Shown here one piece after another: positions 6,965-16,996 of a DNA stretch of 41,592 bases. Where the stretch lies: the NCBI RefSeq assembly GCF_003670275.1, contig NZ_QXJF01000018.1, positions 1 through 41,592 on the forward strand, read 5' to 3'. The position numbers were made by a program, and so were the translations under genes. The stretch's first letter is position 1. The number at the start of each line of letters is the position of its first letter. The notes below the pieces were generated by a model. The model was not told the DNA's origin. It saw only the letters and a list, made by a program, of their open reading frames with translations, and did no database searches. The stretch is from Helicobacter labetoulli (GTDB lineage Bacteria > Campylobacterota > Campylobacteria > Campylobacterales > Helicobacteraceae).

Positions 6965-8035
6965 TTAAGATTCCATCTCTTCTCGCTCTTTTGCTAGGGC
7001 TTCCACCTCAGCGATAAAACGCTCCAAAAGTAGCTCTTCTTTGAGCTTACATAGAATCTTGCCTTCTTTAATAATCAGCCCATCTTTATTCCCAAAGGCA
7101 ATGGCAATATCAGCGTGTTTTGCTTCACCCAAGGCATTTACTGCACAGCCCATAACGCTTACTTGCAATGGCGTTTTGATATGTTTTATGCGGGATTCTA
7201 CTTCTTGCACCATTTTGACAAGATTCGCTTCAATCCTCCCACAAGTAGGGCAAGAAATCAAAGTTACACCGCTTTTTTGCCGCCCAGAATATTGCAAAAT
7301 CATACGCGCTACTTTTATCTCTTCTTCAAGCTCCCCTGTGATAGACACTCTCATCGTATCGCCTATACCCTCCATAAGCAGCCCACCTAATGCCATTGAG
7401 CTTTTTACCATAGAGTGCGGCAAAGTCCCCGCCTCCGTAACGCCTAGATGAAAGGGGTATTCTACTAATGGGCGGAGCATTCTATAGGCTTCCATTGTGC
7501 GTAGCACATCACTTGCTTTGAGTGAAACCTTGATATTATTAAATCCAAAATCCTCTAAAAGCTTAATGTTATACAACGCAGATTCCACCATACCTTTAGG
7601 CGTTGCACCATATTTCTCATCAAACTGCTTCTCCAAGCTCCCGCCATTAACCCCTATGCGGATAGGAATCCCACAAGCATTACACGCATCTGCCACGGCT
7701 TTTATCCTATCTTTTGAGCCGATATTCCCCGGATTAATACGGATACAATCCACAGATTCAGCTGCAATCAAGGCAAACTTATAGCGAAAATGAATATCGG
7801 CAATCAAAGGCAGTGGCGAGACTTTTTTAAGATCTTTTAGTGCATTGGCATCTTTTGGATCACTCACCGCCACACGCACCATATCCGCCCCAGCAAAATA
7901 CAATCTATCTAACTGCTCTTTTGTGGCTTGTATATCACAGGTTTTACTAAAAGTCATACTCTGCACACTAATTGGTGCATCGCCCCCAACAGCCACCGAG
8001 CCTACATAAATTTGTTTTGTTTTTACCCTTTGCAT
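6965..8035 (-). CDS. ispG: 4-hydroxy-3-methylbut-2-en-1-yl diphosphate synthase
   Basis: IspG (GcpE) is the penultimate enzyme of the MEP isoprenoid pathway. It is a [4Fe-4S] enzyme that reductively opens methylerythritol cyclodiphosphate. The N-terminal TIM-barrel carries [23 protein letters not shown] and RINPGNIG. The C-terminal cluster-binding domain shows SCPTCGR and [11 protein letters not shown], giving the three cysteine ligands. Length is 356 residues from the start at 8035, chosen because GAAAGGATTTTTAT precedes it; an ATG six codons upstream is also possible. It is divergent from hypA, with about 80 bp between them. Confidence 0.95.
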   Translation of the reverse strand: MQRVKTKQIYVGSVAVGGDAPISVQSMTFSKTCDIQATKEQLDRLYFAGADMVRVAVSDPKDANALKDLKKVSPLPLIADIHFRYKFALIAAESVDCIRINPGNIGSKDRIKAVADACNACGIPIRIGVNGGSLEKQFDEKYGATPKGMVESALYNIKLLEDFGFNNIKVSLKASDVLRTMEAYRMLRPLVEYPFHLGVTEAGTLPHSMVKSSMALGGLLMEGIGDTMRVSITGELEEEIKVARMILQYSGRQKSGVTLISCPTCGRIEANLVKMVQEVESRIKHIKTPLQVSVMGCAVNALGEAKHADIAIAFGNKDGLIIKEGKILCKLKEELLLERFIAEVEALAKEREEMES

Positions 8036-8118
8036 ATAAAAATCCTTTCGCATTTTTTGTTTATTTTATCACTCTTGGGTAAAATTCCACCACACAAGAT
8101 AAAGACTTAAGGGCAAAT

Positions 8119-8475
8119 ATGCACGAATATTCTATTGTCAATTCACTTATTGAAATGTGCGAAAAACAAGCCAAAGCCCACAATGCTAAAAGCGTAGAGG
8201 AAGTGCATATCGCCATTGGGGAGCGAAGCGGAGTGGAAAAAGCCTTGATTGAAAGTGCCTTTGAAAGCTTTAAGCTTGAATCTAGTGTGTGTCAAAATGC
8301 CAAACTTTGCGTGAAGATTCAAAGCGTGGTGCTAGAATGCAAGGATTGTGCTTTAAGCTTTGAGATAAAAGGCTTAAACCTTGCCAAATGTCCGCAATGT
8401 CAAAGTCAAAATACCCACATCATACAAGGCAAAGAGCTTCATCTCTTATCTCTTGAAATGTGTGTAGAATCCTAG
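8119..8475 (+). CDS. hypA: Hydrogenase/urease nickel incorporation protein HypA
   Basis: HypA is a nickel metallochaperone for NiFe-hydrogenase maturation, and in Helicobacter also for urease. The mature N-terminus MHE supplies the nickel-binding His2. The structural zinc site is formed by two cysteine pairs, CKDC and CPQC, separated by about 17 residues. At 118 residues it is the normal size. It heads a plus-strand run with a coiled-coil gene and lpxB, an order shared with H. pylori HP0869-HP0867. No hydrogenase or urease genes are in the window. Confidence 0.95.
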   Translation: MHEYSIVNSLIEMCEKQAKAHNAKSVEEVHIAIGERSGVEKALIESAFESFKLESSVCQNAKLCVKIQSVVLECKDCALSFEIKGLNLAKCPQCQSQNTHIIQGKELHLLSLEMCVES

Positions 8476-8496
8476 TTATGTATAGAAGGAGTGAAA

Positions 8497-8925
8497 ATGC
8501 AGCAAGATAAACCCTTAGCTCAAAAACTTGATGAACGCGTTTTTGAGCAGCTTTTGAAATATAATCCAAACACACAAAATCTTTGGGATATTGTCGGGCT
8601 TTTTGAAAATGAGCGGCAGAAATTGCGGCTTGAAGTGGCACAATACCACCAAGATATTAAAGATTCTCAAAGCACACTTAAAGCCTTACGCGCTGAAATT
8701 ACAGCTACCAAACAAACACTTCATTCCCTAGAGCAACAACTAAGCCAAGCTCCACAGATTCCAGAAAATGAAAAGCACACTCAAATGCTACAAAAAATTA
8801 CCGAGCTTGAATTAGAAAATTCCAAACTACGCGTGGAGCTAAGAGACTTACGCAGTGAGTTTGAACTAGAAGAAAATCTCCAGCAGTTTGAAGCTGAATC
8901 TAGCAAAGAATCTCATAAAGAATAA
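8497..8925 (+). CDS. Coiled-coil protein between hypA and lpxB
   Basis: A 142-residue hydrophilic protein with no signal peptide or membrane segment. From about residue 35 onward it is rich in leucine, glutamine and glutamate in heptad-like spacing (NERQKLRLEVAQYHQDI, LEQQLSQ, ITELELENSKLRVELRDLRS), which predicts a long coiled coil. Its position matches the uncharacterised H. pylori HP0868. I start at ATG 8497 because AGAAGGAG lies six bases upstream; a GTG two codons earlier overlaps that site. lpxB begins two bases after its stop. Function unknown. Confidence 0.75.
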   Translation: MQQDKPLAQKLDERVFEQLLKYNPNTQNLWDIVGLFENERQKLRLEVAQYHQDIKDSQSTLKALRAEITATKQTLHSLEQQLSQAPQIPENEKHTQMLQKITELELENSKLRVELRDLRSEFELEENLQQFEAESSKESHKE

Positions 8926-8927
8926 AA

Positions 8928-10067
8928 ATGCCAAGCAACATAACACAAAAAAAATACAAACGCCTTTTTGTCAGTGCGTGTGAGCCAAGCTCAAATGTGC
9001 ATTTAAAGCACTTAGCCAAGCATTTTGATAAAGAGCTAGAGATTTGCGGGGTTTTTGATAGAGAGACTTTAATAGATTTTGAGAAAGCCACGCCCAGCTT
9101 CACGCTTAAAGACTTTGCGGTGATGGGCTTTTTTGATGTGATAAAAAAACTAACATTTTTTAAAAAAGCCATAGCACAAATGAGTGAGTTAGCAAAAAGT
9201 ACTGATTGTGTTTTGCTAATGGATAGCTCAAGCTTTAATCTCCCTATTGCCAAGGCATTGAAAAAATGCGGTGTTAAAGTGCCTATTGTGTATTATATTT
9301 TGCCACAAATATGGGCGTGGAAGCCTTGGCGAGCTAAGAGTATAGAGCAAAATTGCGATTATTTATGTGGAATCTTGCCTTTTGAACTAGAGATGTATAA
9401 AAATGCGTTAGCACAAAAAAGGGCATTATATGTGGGACACCCATTGCTTGATGAAATCACGGAGTTTAAAAATGAGCCATTACCTCACAAAACTTCTCCT
9501 ATCGCCTTTATGCCCGGTAGCCGAAAAAGTGAGATAAAAAGAATCTTTCCTATTTTTGCTGAAGTCGCAAAAAGTTTGCCAAACAAGAAGATTCTTATTT
9601 TGCCTGAACATTTTAAAAAGCTAGATTCACAAGCTCTAAACGACATTTATGGCGATGAGATTAAGGCATTTGATATAAGCTTTGAAGCCAATAAAGCCCT
9701 GCTAGAATCTGGATTTGCCTTTATATGCTCTGGCACAGCGACACTGCAAGCTACACTCATAGGCACACCGCTCGTGCTAGGATACAAGACAAGAGGCATT
9801 GAAGTGTTGATTGCTCGGGCATTTGTAAGGCTTAAACACATAGGACTTGCTAATATTTTATACAACGCCCTGCATTCATCAAAAGGCGAGATAAGAGAGA
9901 TTCACACCGAGCTTATCCAGTCTCAACTCACAGCGGAGAATCTACTCAAAGCCTTTGAACAGACGGATACACAAGCCTTTGATACAAAAGCTAAAGAGTT
10001 AAGAGGGTATCTCAAACACGGCAGTGCCAAGCAAACCGCCAACCTCATCAACACTCTCCTTGATTAA
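8928..10067 (+). CDS. lpxB: Lipid-A-disaccharide synthase
   Basis: LpxB condenses UDP-2,3-diacylglucosamine with lipid X to form the lipid A disaccharide at the inner face of the cytoplasmic membrane. The 379-residue protein shows the GT19 features LFVSACEPSSNVHLKHL at the N-terminus, YYILPQIWAWKPWRAK, VGHPLLDE, FMPGSRKSEIKRIFP and CSGTATLQATLIGTPLVLGYK, which covers acceptor and UDP-sugar binding regions. It follows the coiled-coil gene with no gap for a promoter, so it is probably cotranscribed with hypA. Downstream lies a decayed SGNH fragment. Confidence 0.95.
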   Translation: MPSNITQKKYKRLFVSACEPSSNVHLKHLAKHFDKELEICGVFDRETLIDFEKATPSFTLKDFAVMGFFDVIKKLTFFKKAIAQMSELAKSTDCVLLMDSSSFNLPIAKALKKCGVKVPIVYYILPQIWAWKPWRAKSIEQNCDYLCGILPFELEMYKNALAQKRALYVGHPLLDEITEFKNEPLPHKTSPIAFMPGSRKSEIKRIFPIFAEVAKSLPNKKILILPEHFKKLDSQALNDIYGDEIKAFDISFEANKALLESGFAFICSGTATLQATLIGTPLVLGYKTRGIEVLIARAFVRLKHIGLANILYNALHSSKGEIREIHTELIQSQLTAENLLKAFEQTDTQAFDTKAKELRGYLKHGSAKQTANLINTLLD

Positions 10068-10118
10068 CATATTTTTTAGTTTTGTGCTGTTAGAATTGCG
10101 AGTTTAAAATCAACTTAA

Positions 10119-10342
10119 AGGCTCTCTAAAATAAAATTGCGGATTTCTTACCACAGGCATACCGCTACCTGTTTTCCCAGAGTTTGTCTTCAAATAGGCG
10201 ACCCTTATACAGGACACGATGCGGGAGAAATTACAATACTAGATGGACATCATCTTTCAAAATTTGGACACAAACTTGTCTATCAAACACTTAAGGATAA
10301 GCTAGAAACCTACCTATCACACAGATCCACAAACTCACAATA
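10119..10342 (+). pseudogene. Orphan C-terminal fragment of an SGNH hydrolase
   Basis: An open stretch beginning after an in-frame stop at 10116 contains GEITILDGHHLSKFGHKLVY. The DGHHLSKFGH block is the D-x-x-H end of SGNH/GDSL hydrolases in surface-glycan loci. No serine block or core precedes it, and the only possible start is a TTG at 10137. It overlaps the 3' end of the convergent addB-like gene by 33 bases. It is the complement of what the truncated gene at 1-486 lacks, but I cannot show that they come from the same gene. Confidence 0.55.
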
Positions 10343-12595
10343 GCGGCAGGGTTGCCTATCCTTAGCCTTGCTAAATTCAACATCGCCTTTTAATGCTACA
10401 AGTTTTTCAAGCAATATCTCTCTCTTTTCTTGCTGCTCACTTTGCTGCACTCCACCGCATATATCCCAATAATACATACAAACAGGCAGATTTTTATATG
10501 CACTATCACTTTGCTTGAAAGCAAAATCATACAAAATCATCGCAAAATCATTTGCCATATCGCTTTTGATATTAAGATTCTTGCGATACTTATAGTCTAT
10601 AATCTCCACAGCCTCGCCCACTCTCTGAATCCTATCAGGACGCACATAAAAGCTAAAGCCTTCAAGCTCTAGTCTCATATTTTCACCCTCAAGCTGCAAA
10701 ATCTCCACTTCAGCTTGTTTTTCGCTCAAATTCGCTTGTGTAAAAAACCTTCTCAACTCACATTTGAGCAGCTCAATTTCAGCAAGATTCAAAGCACTTT
10801 GAGTTTGTTTTGCAAAATCATCAAGCCAAGATTCTGCACTTCTTATAATCTCTTGCATATCAAAACGCATTGCCCTATGGATAAATGGTTTATACACAGA
10901 TTCTAAACAAGTATGCAAAACATTGCCTAAAAACGCATTGCCACCATTCTCACTAAACTCACTCATACGCTCTTCATAGAGAAAATAATACTTCCTCGGA
11001 CATTCTAAAAATGTCTTAAGCCTACTTGGTGTTAGCACCTCTGGCATTCTCCCAAAAAACCTATCCTCACAATACGCTAATTTCCTACCCGTTGGCAAAA
11101 GCCCATAGAGCAAATCACCATTATAATAACATAGTTTTGTCTTCTGTCCTAGCTCATCAAGCAAGATGGCTTTTTGCTTATCTTCGCTCTCTACAAATGC
11201 CACTGCCACTTCGTTCGCTGTGCTAAAAATCCCATAATAATAATGCTTTTGAAGCTGCTCTTTATCCTTAATTGTTGGCATTTTTAGCTCACTTCTTAGC
11301 CGTGAGTTTAAAAACAAATCACCCTCACTCACATTTGGTATCACATCTTTATTGCAATCCACAATCACAGCTTTTTTATACGCAAAGCCACGAGATTCAA
11401 GCACTCCCATAACGCGTATTTTCCCGCCGTGAATATCATCAATACTTCTTTGAGCCAACTCCTCAAGCAAAAAGGAGAGAATATCACTCATCTCTAAAAA
11501 GTCTAAATCTAAAAGCTCCCATAAAAAAAGTAGCTCACTCACACACTCACGCACTTTCTTACTCTGCCTATCCTCATAGGGCAAAATGCTCTCCTGAATC
11601 ACCTCGCACATTTGCTTGTAGCTTTTTTGAGCAGACATTTTAGAATCTTTACTTCCTTCTAAAAGCTTCTCCAAAGATTGAAAAGCTGGACTTAGTTTTA
11701 TATCCATTCCCATCGCAAAATTAAAATTATGCCTTGTATCAAGCAAGGAAAGATATTTTGCAAAGCTCTCATTTGGGAGGATAACGACAATCTCCTCTTC
11801 CCTCACACCAAGCTTTAGCCACTCTTGAATCTTAGCAAACACCAACGCCACTTGGCTAATCCCAAGCCCAAAAGCATACGCATCAATCCGCTTACATATA
11901 CAAAGCGGGGTAGATTCTAGAATCTCTCCACTGCCATAATCAGCCACATACGCAAAATGTGGCTTGCAAGATTGCACAATATGCAAAGGCAAAATATTTA
12001 AATCCGCATTATAATCATCAAGCCAAAAATGCACCTTCACAGGCACAACACTTGCTACCTGTCCCAAAAGCTCTTGATGTCGTGGATTTATCACACCCTC
12101 TATAAAAATCTCAATCTCACTAAAATGCTTTACAAAAGATTCATTCAAGCGGATTTTTGCACTTTTGGGCATAATAAACCCATCATAAAACTTTAGCTCC
12201 TCTAAACGCTCCTTATAACGAGCCTCAATCCACTCAAGCAAATGCAAATGGTCCTCATAATCCCCATAAGTATCAAAAAATGGAATCTGCTCAATCGCCA
12301 CTTGAGCTTGAGCCAACTCATCAAAAAATGCAAACAAAAAATTTGAAGTTTCCAAAAACCCCAAAAAACTCTCTTCAAAAATCATTTTTGCACCAAGTAG
12401 CTTATCTTTGCATTCTTTCAAAATAGACATAGCCAAAGGCAATCGCATAGACTTAGGCAACGCCCTATATCCATTAATAATGACAAGCTGTGAAAAGAAC
12501 TCACCCATCATCATATGCGGAGGAAGCAGCTCATCTGGGCTAAGATTTTGCATTAAGGCACGATTTGAGCTATAAACTTTAAGTGCTGTTTTCAA
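10310..12595 (-). CDS. addB: AddB-like PD-(D/E)XK exonuclease subunit
   Basis: A 761-residue protein with the layout of epsilonproteobacterial AddB, partner of the AddA helicase-nuclease in double-strand-break repair. The C-terminal nuclease domain starts at LTPSRLKTFLECPRKYYFLY and continues with AFLGNVLHTCLESVY, the catalytic EIIDYKYRKNL (D..YK), and a terminal CRYCEFVDLC. The first cysteine with the last three would hold a 4Fe-4S cluster. No Walker A motif is visible near the N-terminus, so this subunit is probably not an active ATPase. Translation appears to begin at TTG 12595, overlapping the tkt stop by four bases. addA is not in the window. Confidence 0.8.
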   Translation of the reverse strand: MKTALKVYSSNRALMQNLSPDELLPPHMMMGEFFSQLVIINGYRALPKSMRLPLAMSILKECKDKLLGAKMIFEESFLGFLETSNFLFAFFDELAQAQVAIEQIPFFDTYGDYEDHLHLLEWIEARYKERLEELKFYDGFIMPKSAKIRLNESFVKHFSEIEIFIEGVINPRHQELLGQVASVVPVKVHFWLDDYNADLNILPLHIVQSCKPHFAYVADYGSGEILESTPLCICKRIDAYAFGLGISQVALVFAKIQEWLKLGVREEEIVVILPNESFAKYLSLLDTRHNFNFAMGMDIKLSPAFQSLEKLLEGSKDSKMSAQKSYKQMCEVIQESILPYEDRQSKKVRECVSELLFLWELLDLDFLEMSDILSFLLEELAQRSIDDIHGGKIRVMGVLESRGFAYKKAVIVDCNKDVIPNVSEGDLFLNSRLRSELKMPTIKDKEQLQKHYYYGIFSTANEVAVAFVESEDKQKAILLDELGQKTKLCYYNGDLLYGLLPTGRKLAYCEDRFFGRMPEVLTPSRLKTFLECPRKYYFLYEERMSEFSENGGNAFLGNVLHTCLESVYKPFIHRAMRFDMQEIIRSAESWLDDFAKQTQSALNLAEIELLKCELRRFFTQANLSEKQAEVEILQLEGENMRLELEGFSFYVRPDRIQRVGEAVEIIDYKYRKNLNIKSDMANDFAMILYDFAFKQSDSAYKNLPVCMYYWDICGGVQQSEQQEKREILLEKLVALKGDVEFSKAKDRQPCRYCEFVDLCDR

Positions 12596-14571
12596 AAAAT
12601 ACCCTTATGTAAGCATTGTTTTTTACAAAGTTCTCTTGCCACTTTGATGATATTTTCCACACTGAATCCAAAATGTGTAAAAAGCATATCACCCTTGCCC
12701 GAAGCCCCAAAGCCCTGCATACTTATTACTTCATCTGCCACGCGATACCACTCTAGCCCCCTTGAAGCCTCAATGGCTACAATCTTGCTCTCCCCGCATA
12801 GCTCTTTAAGATAACTTTTTGGCTGCTCTATAAGTAAATCAAAGCAAGGCACACTTACCACTCTTGCTTGAATCCCCACTTTCTCCAACGCCTCACCTGC
12901 CTTGAGTGCAAGGCTTACTTCACTGCCACTTGCCATAAGCGTAATATCAGCATTTGACCTCTCCTGCAAAACATACGCACCCTTCTTTACTTTTTCTTTC
13001 AAATCCGCAGTATAGGGCATAAGCACGGGGAGATTTTGACGACTTAGCACAAACGCACAAGGCAAAGCAGAATCTAATGCCACTTGCCAACACGCCACAT
13101 TCTCATTTGCATCAGCAGGGCGGAAGACCAACAAATTTGGCATTGCCCTAAAATGGCTTAACTGCTCTATGGGCTGATGTGTCGCTCCATCTTCACCCAC
13201 GCCAATAGAATCGTGAGTCCAAATATAATACACCCTTGCTTTCATAAGACTTGCCACACGCACACTAGGACTCATATAATCGCTAAACACAAAAAAGGTG
13301 GCGCAAAATGGTAAGAATAAGCCATAGTTTGCTACACCATTGCAAATTGCCCCCATAGCGTGTTCTCTAATACCAAAATGCCAATTTTTACCCTGTGGGA
13401 AATCACCCTCATTTTCAAGGGTTGTATTATTTGATGGGGCTAAATCCGCACTTCCTCCAATAAAGCCCTCCACTCCAGCAGAAATAGCATTAAGAATCTT
13501 GCCATTACTCACACGAGTTGCTATACTCTCCCCTATCTCAAATTGTGGATAAACAATATGTGATATATCCATTTTTACCATAGATTCAAATCGCTCTCTT
13601 GCAATTTGCGGGAGATTATCCACTTGCTTTTGCCATTGTAATTCTAAAAGCTCTCCACGCTCTTTTATCATTCCAAAAGCAAAGGCTACATCGTTAGGAA
13701 TATGAAAAGATTCTAGCGGGAATTGCAATTTTGCTTTAGCTTTTTGGATTATCTCTTCACCTAGTGGTGCGCCGTGAGCTTTATGGCTACCCTCCAAACC
13801 TAGAGCATTTTTAGCAATAATAGTCTTAGCAATAATCAAGCTTGGTTTTGAAGAAGCCTTAGCAGATTCTAATGCAGCGTGAATCTGCAAGAAATTATGT
13901 CCATCGCATTCTAGCACTTCCCAGCCTTGAGATTCAAACCGCCCTCTTATATCCTCACTCATCGCAATATGCGTTTGTCCCTCAATAGTGATGTTATTAC
14001 TATCATAAATCACAATCAAATTTGAAAGCTTATGATGTCCAGCAAGCGAGGCGGCTTCATAGCTAATACCCTCTTGCAAATCCCCATCACCACATAAACA
14101 ATATACAAAATGTGAGAAAATCTCACGCCCAAAAAGATTTGTCGCATATTTACTTGCCATCGCCTTGCCTACAGCATTTGCCACACCTTGCCCTAAAGGA
14201 CCTGTGGTGATCTCAACACCTTGTGTATGCTTAAATTCAGGATGTCCGGGCGTTTTTGACCCAAGCTGACGAAAAGATTGTAAATCCTGCATACTTACAT
14301 CAAATCCCCACAAATGCAATAATGAATACACCAATGCACTTGCGTGCCCACCGCTAAAAACAAGCCTATCACGATTAAGCCAAGTTGGATTCTTAGGCGA
14401 AATATTAAGATGAAAGCTTAATACACTTGCTATATCAGCTAGTCCCATTGGTGCGCCGGGGTGTCCGCTATTTGCCCTTTGCACTATATCTGCACACAAA
14501 AAGCCTAGCGTGTGAGACATCTTTTGTAATAATGGCACATCTTCATTTGTGATGGAAACTTGTCCTTGCAT
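12592..14571 (-). CDS. tkt: Transketolase
   Basis: Thiamine-diphosphate enzyme of the non-oxidative pentose phosphate pathway, moving two-carbon ketol units between sugar phosphates. The 659-residue sequence shows RANSGHPGAPMG near the N-terminus, TTGPLGQG, the cofactor motif GDGDLQEGISYEAASLAGHH followed by DSNNITIEG, then GIREHAMGAICNG and HDSIGVGEDGATHQPIEQL in the pyrimidine domain. Length is normal. Its stop overlaps the start of the addB-like gene, so the two are translationally linked. ATG at 14571 follows AAGGAGAGTAT. Confidence 0.97.
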   Translation of the reverse strand: MQGQVSITNEDVPLLQKMSHTLGFLCADIVQRANSGHPGAPMGLADIASVLSFHLNISPKNPTWLNRDRLVFSGGHASALVYSLLHLWGFDVSMQDLQSFRQLGSKTPGHPEFKHTQGVEITTGPLGQGVANAVGKAMASKYATNLFGREIFSHFVYCLCGDGDLQEGISYEAASLAGHHKLSNLIVIYDSNNITIEGQTHIAMSEDIRGRFESQGWEVLECDGHNFLQIHAALESAKASSKPSLIIAKTIIAKNALGLEGSHKAHGAPLGEEIIQKAKAKLQFPLESFHIPNDVAFAFGMIKERGELLELQWQKQVDNLPQIARERFESMVKMDISHIVYPQFEIGESIATRVSNGKILNAISAGVEGFIGGSADLAPSNNTTLENEGDFPQGKNWHFGIREHAMGAICNGVANYGLFLPFCATFFVFSDYMSPSVRVASLMKARVYYIWTHDSIGVGEDGATHQPIEQLSHFRAMPNLLVFRPADANENVACWQVALDSALPCAFVLSRQNLPVLMPYTADLKEKVKKGAYVLQERSNADITLMASGSEVSLALKAGEALEKVGIQARVVSVPCFDLLIEQPKSYLKELCGESKIVAIEASRGLEWYRVADEVISMQGFGASGKGDMLFTHFGFSVENIIKVARELCKKQCLHKGIF

Positions 14572-14608
14572 ATACTCTCCTTAAAGATTAGATTCTAAAT
14601 TTTAAAGC

Positions 14609-16996
14609 TTATGAACGCAGAGTAGCCTCAAATGTATCTTGCAAAAGCTTCAATACATTCTCTACCACTTCGTTTAATTGCGTATCTTTTAATGTCCCAT
14701 CATTTGATTGTAGCACCATTCTTATGCTTAAAGCCATTTTGCCCTCCAAACTCTCATCAAAATACACATCAATGGGATACACATTTTGCAAATATGCAAA
14801 CTCCGCCTTTTGTATCGCCTCTCGCACACAATAAAAAGGAATATCCCTATCAAGCAGGATTGTCAAATCACGCATAGATTTTTGGTATTTTGAAAATTCT
14901 TGTGCTTGAGTGAGAGCAAAGTCATTAGATTCAACTTGCACTTCACAAATAAAAATATCAGCATCTATTTGCGGATGAAGCTTTGCGATAATGCCAATAG
15001 GCTTATCTTTGACATACACAAACGCACTTTGATAAGGATGCAAGATTTTCTCACTTACAAAGCCAAAAGAAGCCAACAGCTCATCTTTGTTAGATTCATC
15101 ACGGATATTTTTAAAGCCAACTTCACCTAAACAACGCTGACACACTGCCCCAAAAGAGAAAAAATCCCATTGTTCTGGCTTGGTATGCGGATAGCACTCC
15201 TCCTCTTTATAGCCACTTGCAACAAAGGCAAGCTTACTAGATTCATTGCGTTTATCATCATACACGCTACCAATCTCAAACAAAGCAAGATTCTTGTATC
15301 CAAAATTTTCATTGCGTTTGATAGAATCTAAGAGTGAGGGCAAAAGGCTTGTGCGAAGTGTGTCAAGATCATTTGTGATAGGATTTATAAGCTCTAATTC
15401 CTCTTCCAAACGCACAAATCCTAGCTCTTGCAATTTTTGACTTGAGGCAAAAACATAGTGGATACACTCCACAAAGCCATTAGCAATAAGCCTATGAGCC
15501 AAATCTCGCGTGTGTTTATAGGCAAAATAAGTCGCATTGGCATTATGTGTTTGCAAACAAAAAAGCGGCGTTGAGGGGACATTATCAATCCCGTAGATTC
15601 TCATCACCTCCTCTGCAACATCTTGAATCCCCTGAATATCGTGGCGATAAGGCGGCACACAAATCATAAAAAAGTTTTCATCACAAGTTGCATCAAGCTT
15701 AAAATCAAGCCGTTTTAAAATCATTGCAATCTCTTCTTTTTCAAGCTGTGTGCCAATAAGCTGATTAATCGCACCAAAAGTTGTTTTGATACTTATCTCC
15801 TCTGTGCTTTGAGCAATATTGTGCGAACCAGAATACACCAGAACATCTGAAGTGCCAACCATTTTTGTGCATAAAAATTCAATCCCTTGCTCTAAGTCCG
15901 GGTTGCTCCCACGCGTTGTGCGATAAGTAAGCTGTGTATCGCCCATAATGGCATTATCACACAAAACTTTTGCGAGTGAGTTTGGATTCACATAACTTGC
16001 TTCAATGATAAGAATTTCTGAACGCGTCCCAAAATGTCGCTCTCCATAGGACACGCCAATGACTGAAAGCTTAGAGTTTGCAAACACTGCTTCTAAACCA
16101 TTTTCATCTTTTTTGATTCTAAGCTGTGCTGCCAAGCCATTATCCAGCACAATATCCTTGCTTTCACACTCTCTAAGCTTATAGGCATTTAAAATAACCC
16201 CTGTCATATAAGTGCCAAATTCTAGAAAATTACACACAATATCTTCACTCAAACTCCCATTTCTCGCTAGAGCTAAAGCAATATCTAGCGGTAGGTAGGC
16301 TTGTTTAATCTCCACAACACGATAGAGCAAATGTGCGTTAATCTTTTCATCGGTAAGAATCTGCAGCACCCGCCCAAGCCCAAGTGTGATAACATTATCC
16401 ATATCAACCTCACGCTTTAAACGCAACTCATAGCAAGCGGCAAGCTCTCTTGCGATACCAAGCACACTTAAACAATCTCCACGATTAGGCGTAATGCCCA
16501 CTTCAATCACATAATCATCAAAAAGCGGTAGTTCGCTTATCTCCTTACCTAGCTCCAAGCTCCCTGCTGTTTTATCTAAAATCATAATGCCATCATTGAT
16601 TTTTGGCAGTCCAAGCTCCGTGCTAGAGCATAGCATTCCACAAGATTCTACACCACGCAGAGTCGTTTTCTGTATGAGCATCCCTCCATTCTTGCCATTT
16701 GGAATCTTAGCACCCTCTAATGCCACTGCGACATACGCTTCAGCCTTGAGATTATTTGCTCCGCATACGATTTGAAGCTCCTGTGTGCCAATGCTAACCT
16801 TACACACATTAAGCTTACTCGCATCTGGGTGTGCCTCATAGGAGAGAATCTTACCCACGACAACCTTTTTTGACACATTCAAAGCATAGGCAGATTCTAC
16901 CTCTAAGCCGATACTGCTTAGCCTTACACAAACTTCATTTATATCAAGATGAGAAATATCCACAAATTGTGATAGCAAATACTTTGTAAAAATCAT
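14609..16996 (-). CDS. pheT: Phenylalanine-tRNA ligase beta subunit
   Basis: The 795-residue beta subunit of the alpha2-beta2 phenylalanyl-tRNA synthetase. Order of domains: N-terminal segment, tRNA-binding OB domain (about 40-150, VVVGKILSYEAHPDASKLNV and CGANNL), B3/B4 editing region (about 215-375), B5, the class II-like core with ELINPITNDLDTLRTSLLPS, and the C-terminal ferredoxin-fold anticodon-binding domain (SMRDLTILLDRDIPF). Its ATG overlaps the pheS stop by one base. Size and domain content are usual. Confidence 0.96.
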   Translation of the reverse strand: MIFTKYLLSQFVDISHLDINEVCVRLSSIGLEVESAYALNVSKKVVVGKILSYEAHPDASKLNVCKVSIGTQELQIVCGANNLKAEAYVAVALEGAKIPNGKNGGMLIQKTTLRGVESCGMLCSSTELGLPKINDGIMILDKTAGSLELGKEISELPLFDDYVIEVGITPNRGDCLSVLGIARELAACYELRLKREVDMDNVITLGLGRVLQILTDEKINAHLLYRVVEIKQAYLPLDIALALARNGSLSEDIVCNFLEFGTYMTGVILNAYKLRECESKDIVLDNGLAAQLRIKKDENGLEAVFANSKLSVIGVSYGERHFGTRSEILIIEASYVNPNSLAKVLCDNAIMGDTQLTYRTTRGSNPDLEQGIEFLCTKMVGTSDVLVYSGSHNIAQSTEEISIKTTFGAINQLIGTQLEKEEIAMILKRLDFKLDATCDENFFMICVPPYRHDIQGIQDVAEEVMRIYGIDNVPSTPLFCLQTHNANATYFAYKHTRDLAHRLIANGFVECIHYVFASSQKLQELGFVRLEEELELINPITNDLDTLRTSLLPSLLDSIKRNENFGYKNLALFEIGSVYDDKRNESSKLAFVASGYKEEECYPHTKPEQWDFFSFGAVCQRCLGEVGFKNIRDESNKDELLASFGFVSEKILHPYQSAFVYVKDKPIGIIAKLHPQIDADIFICEVQVESNDFALTQAQEFSKYQKSMRDLTILLDRDIPFYCVREAIQKAEFAYLQNVYPIDVYFDESLEGKMALSIRMVLQSNDGTLKDTQLNEVVENVLKLLQDTFEATLRS

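Noticed and set aside
7041-7451. Open frame of 136 codons antisense to ispG
   Set aside because: Lies wholly inside ispG on the opposite strand, with no recognisable domain; a shadow frame.
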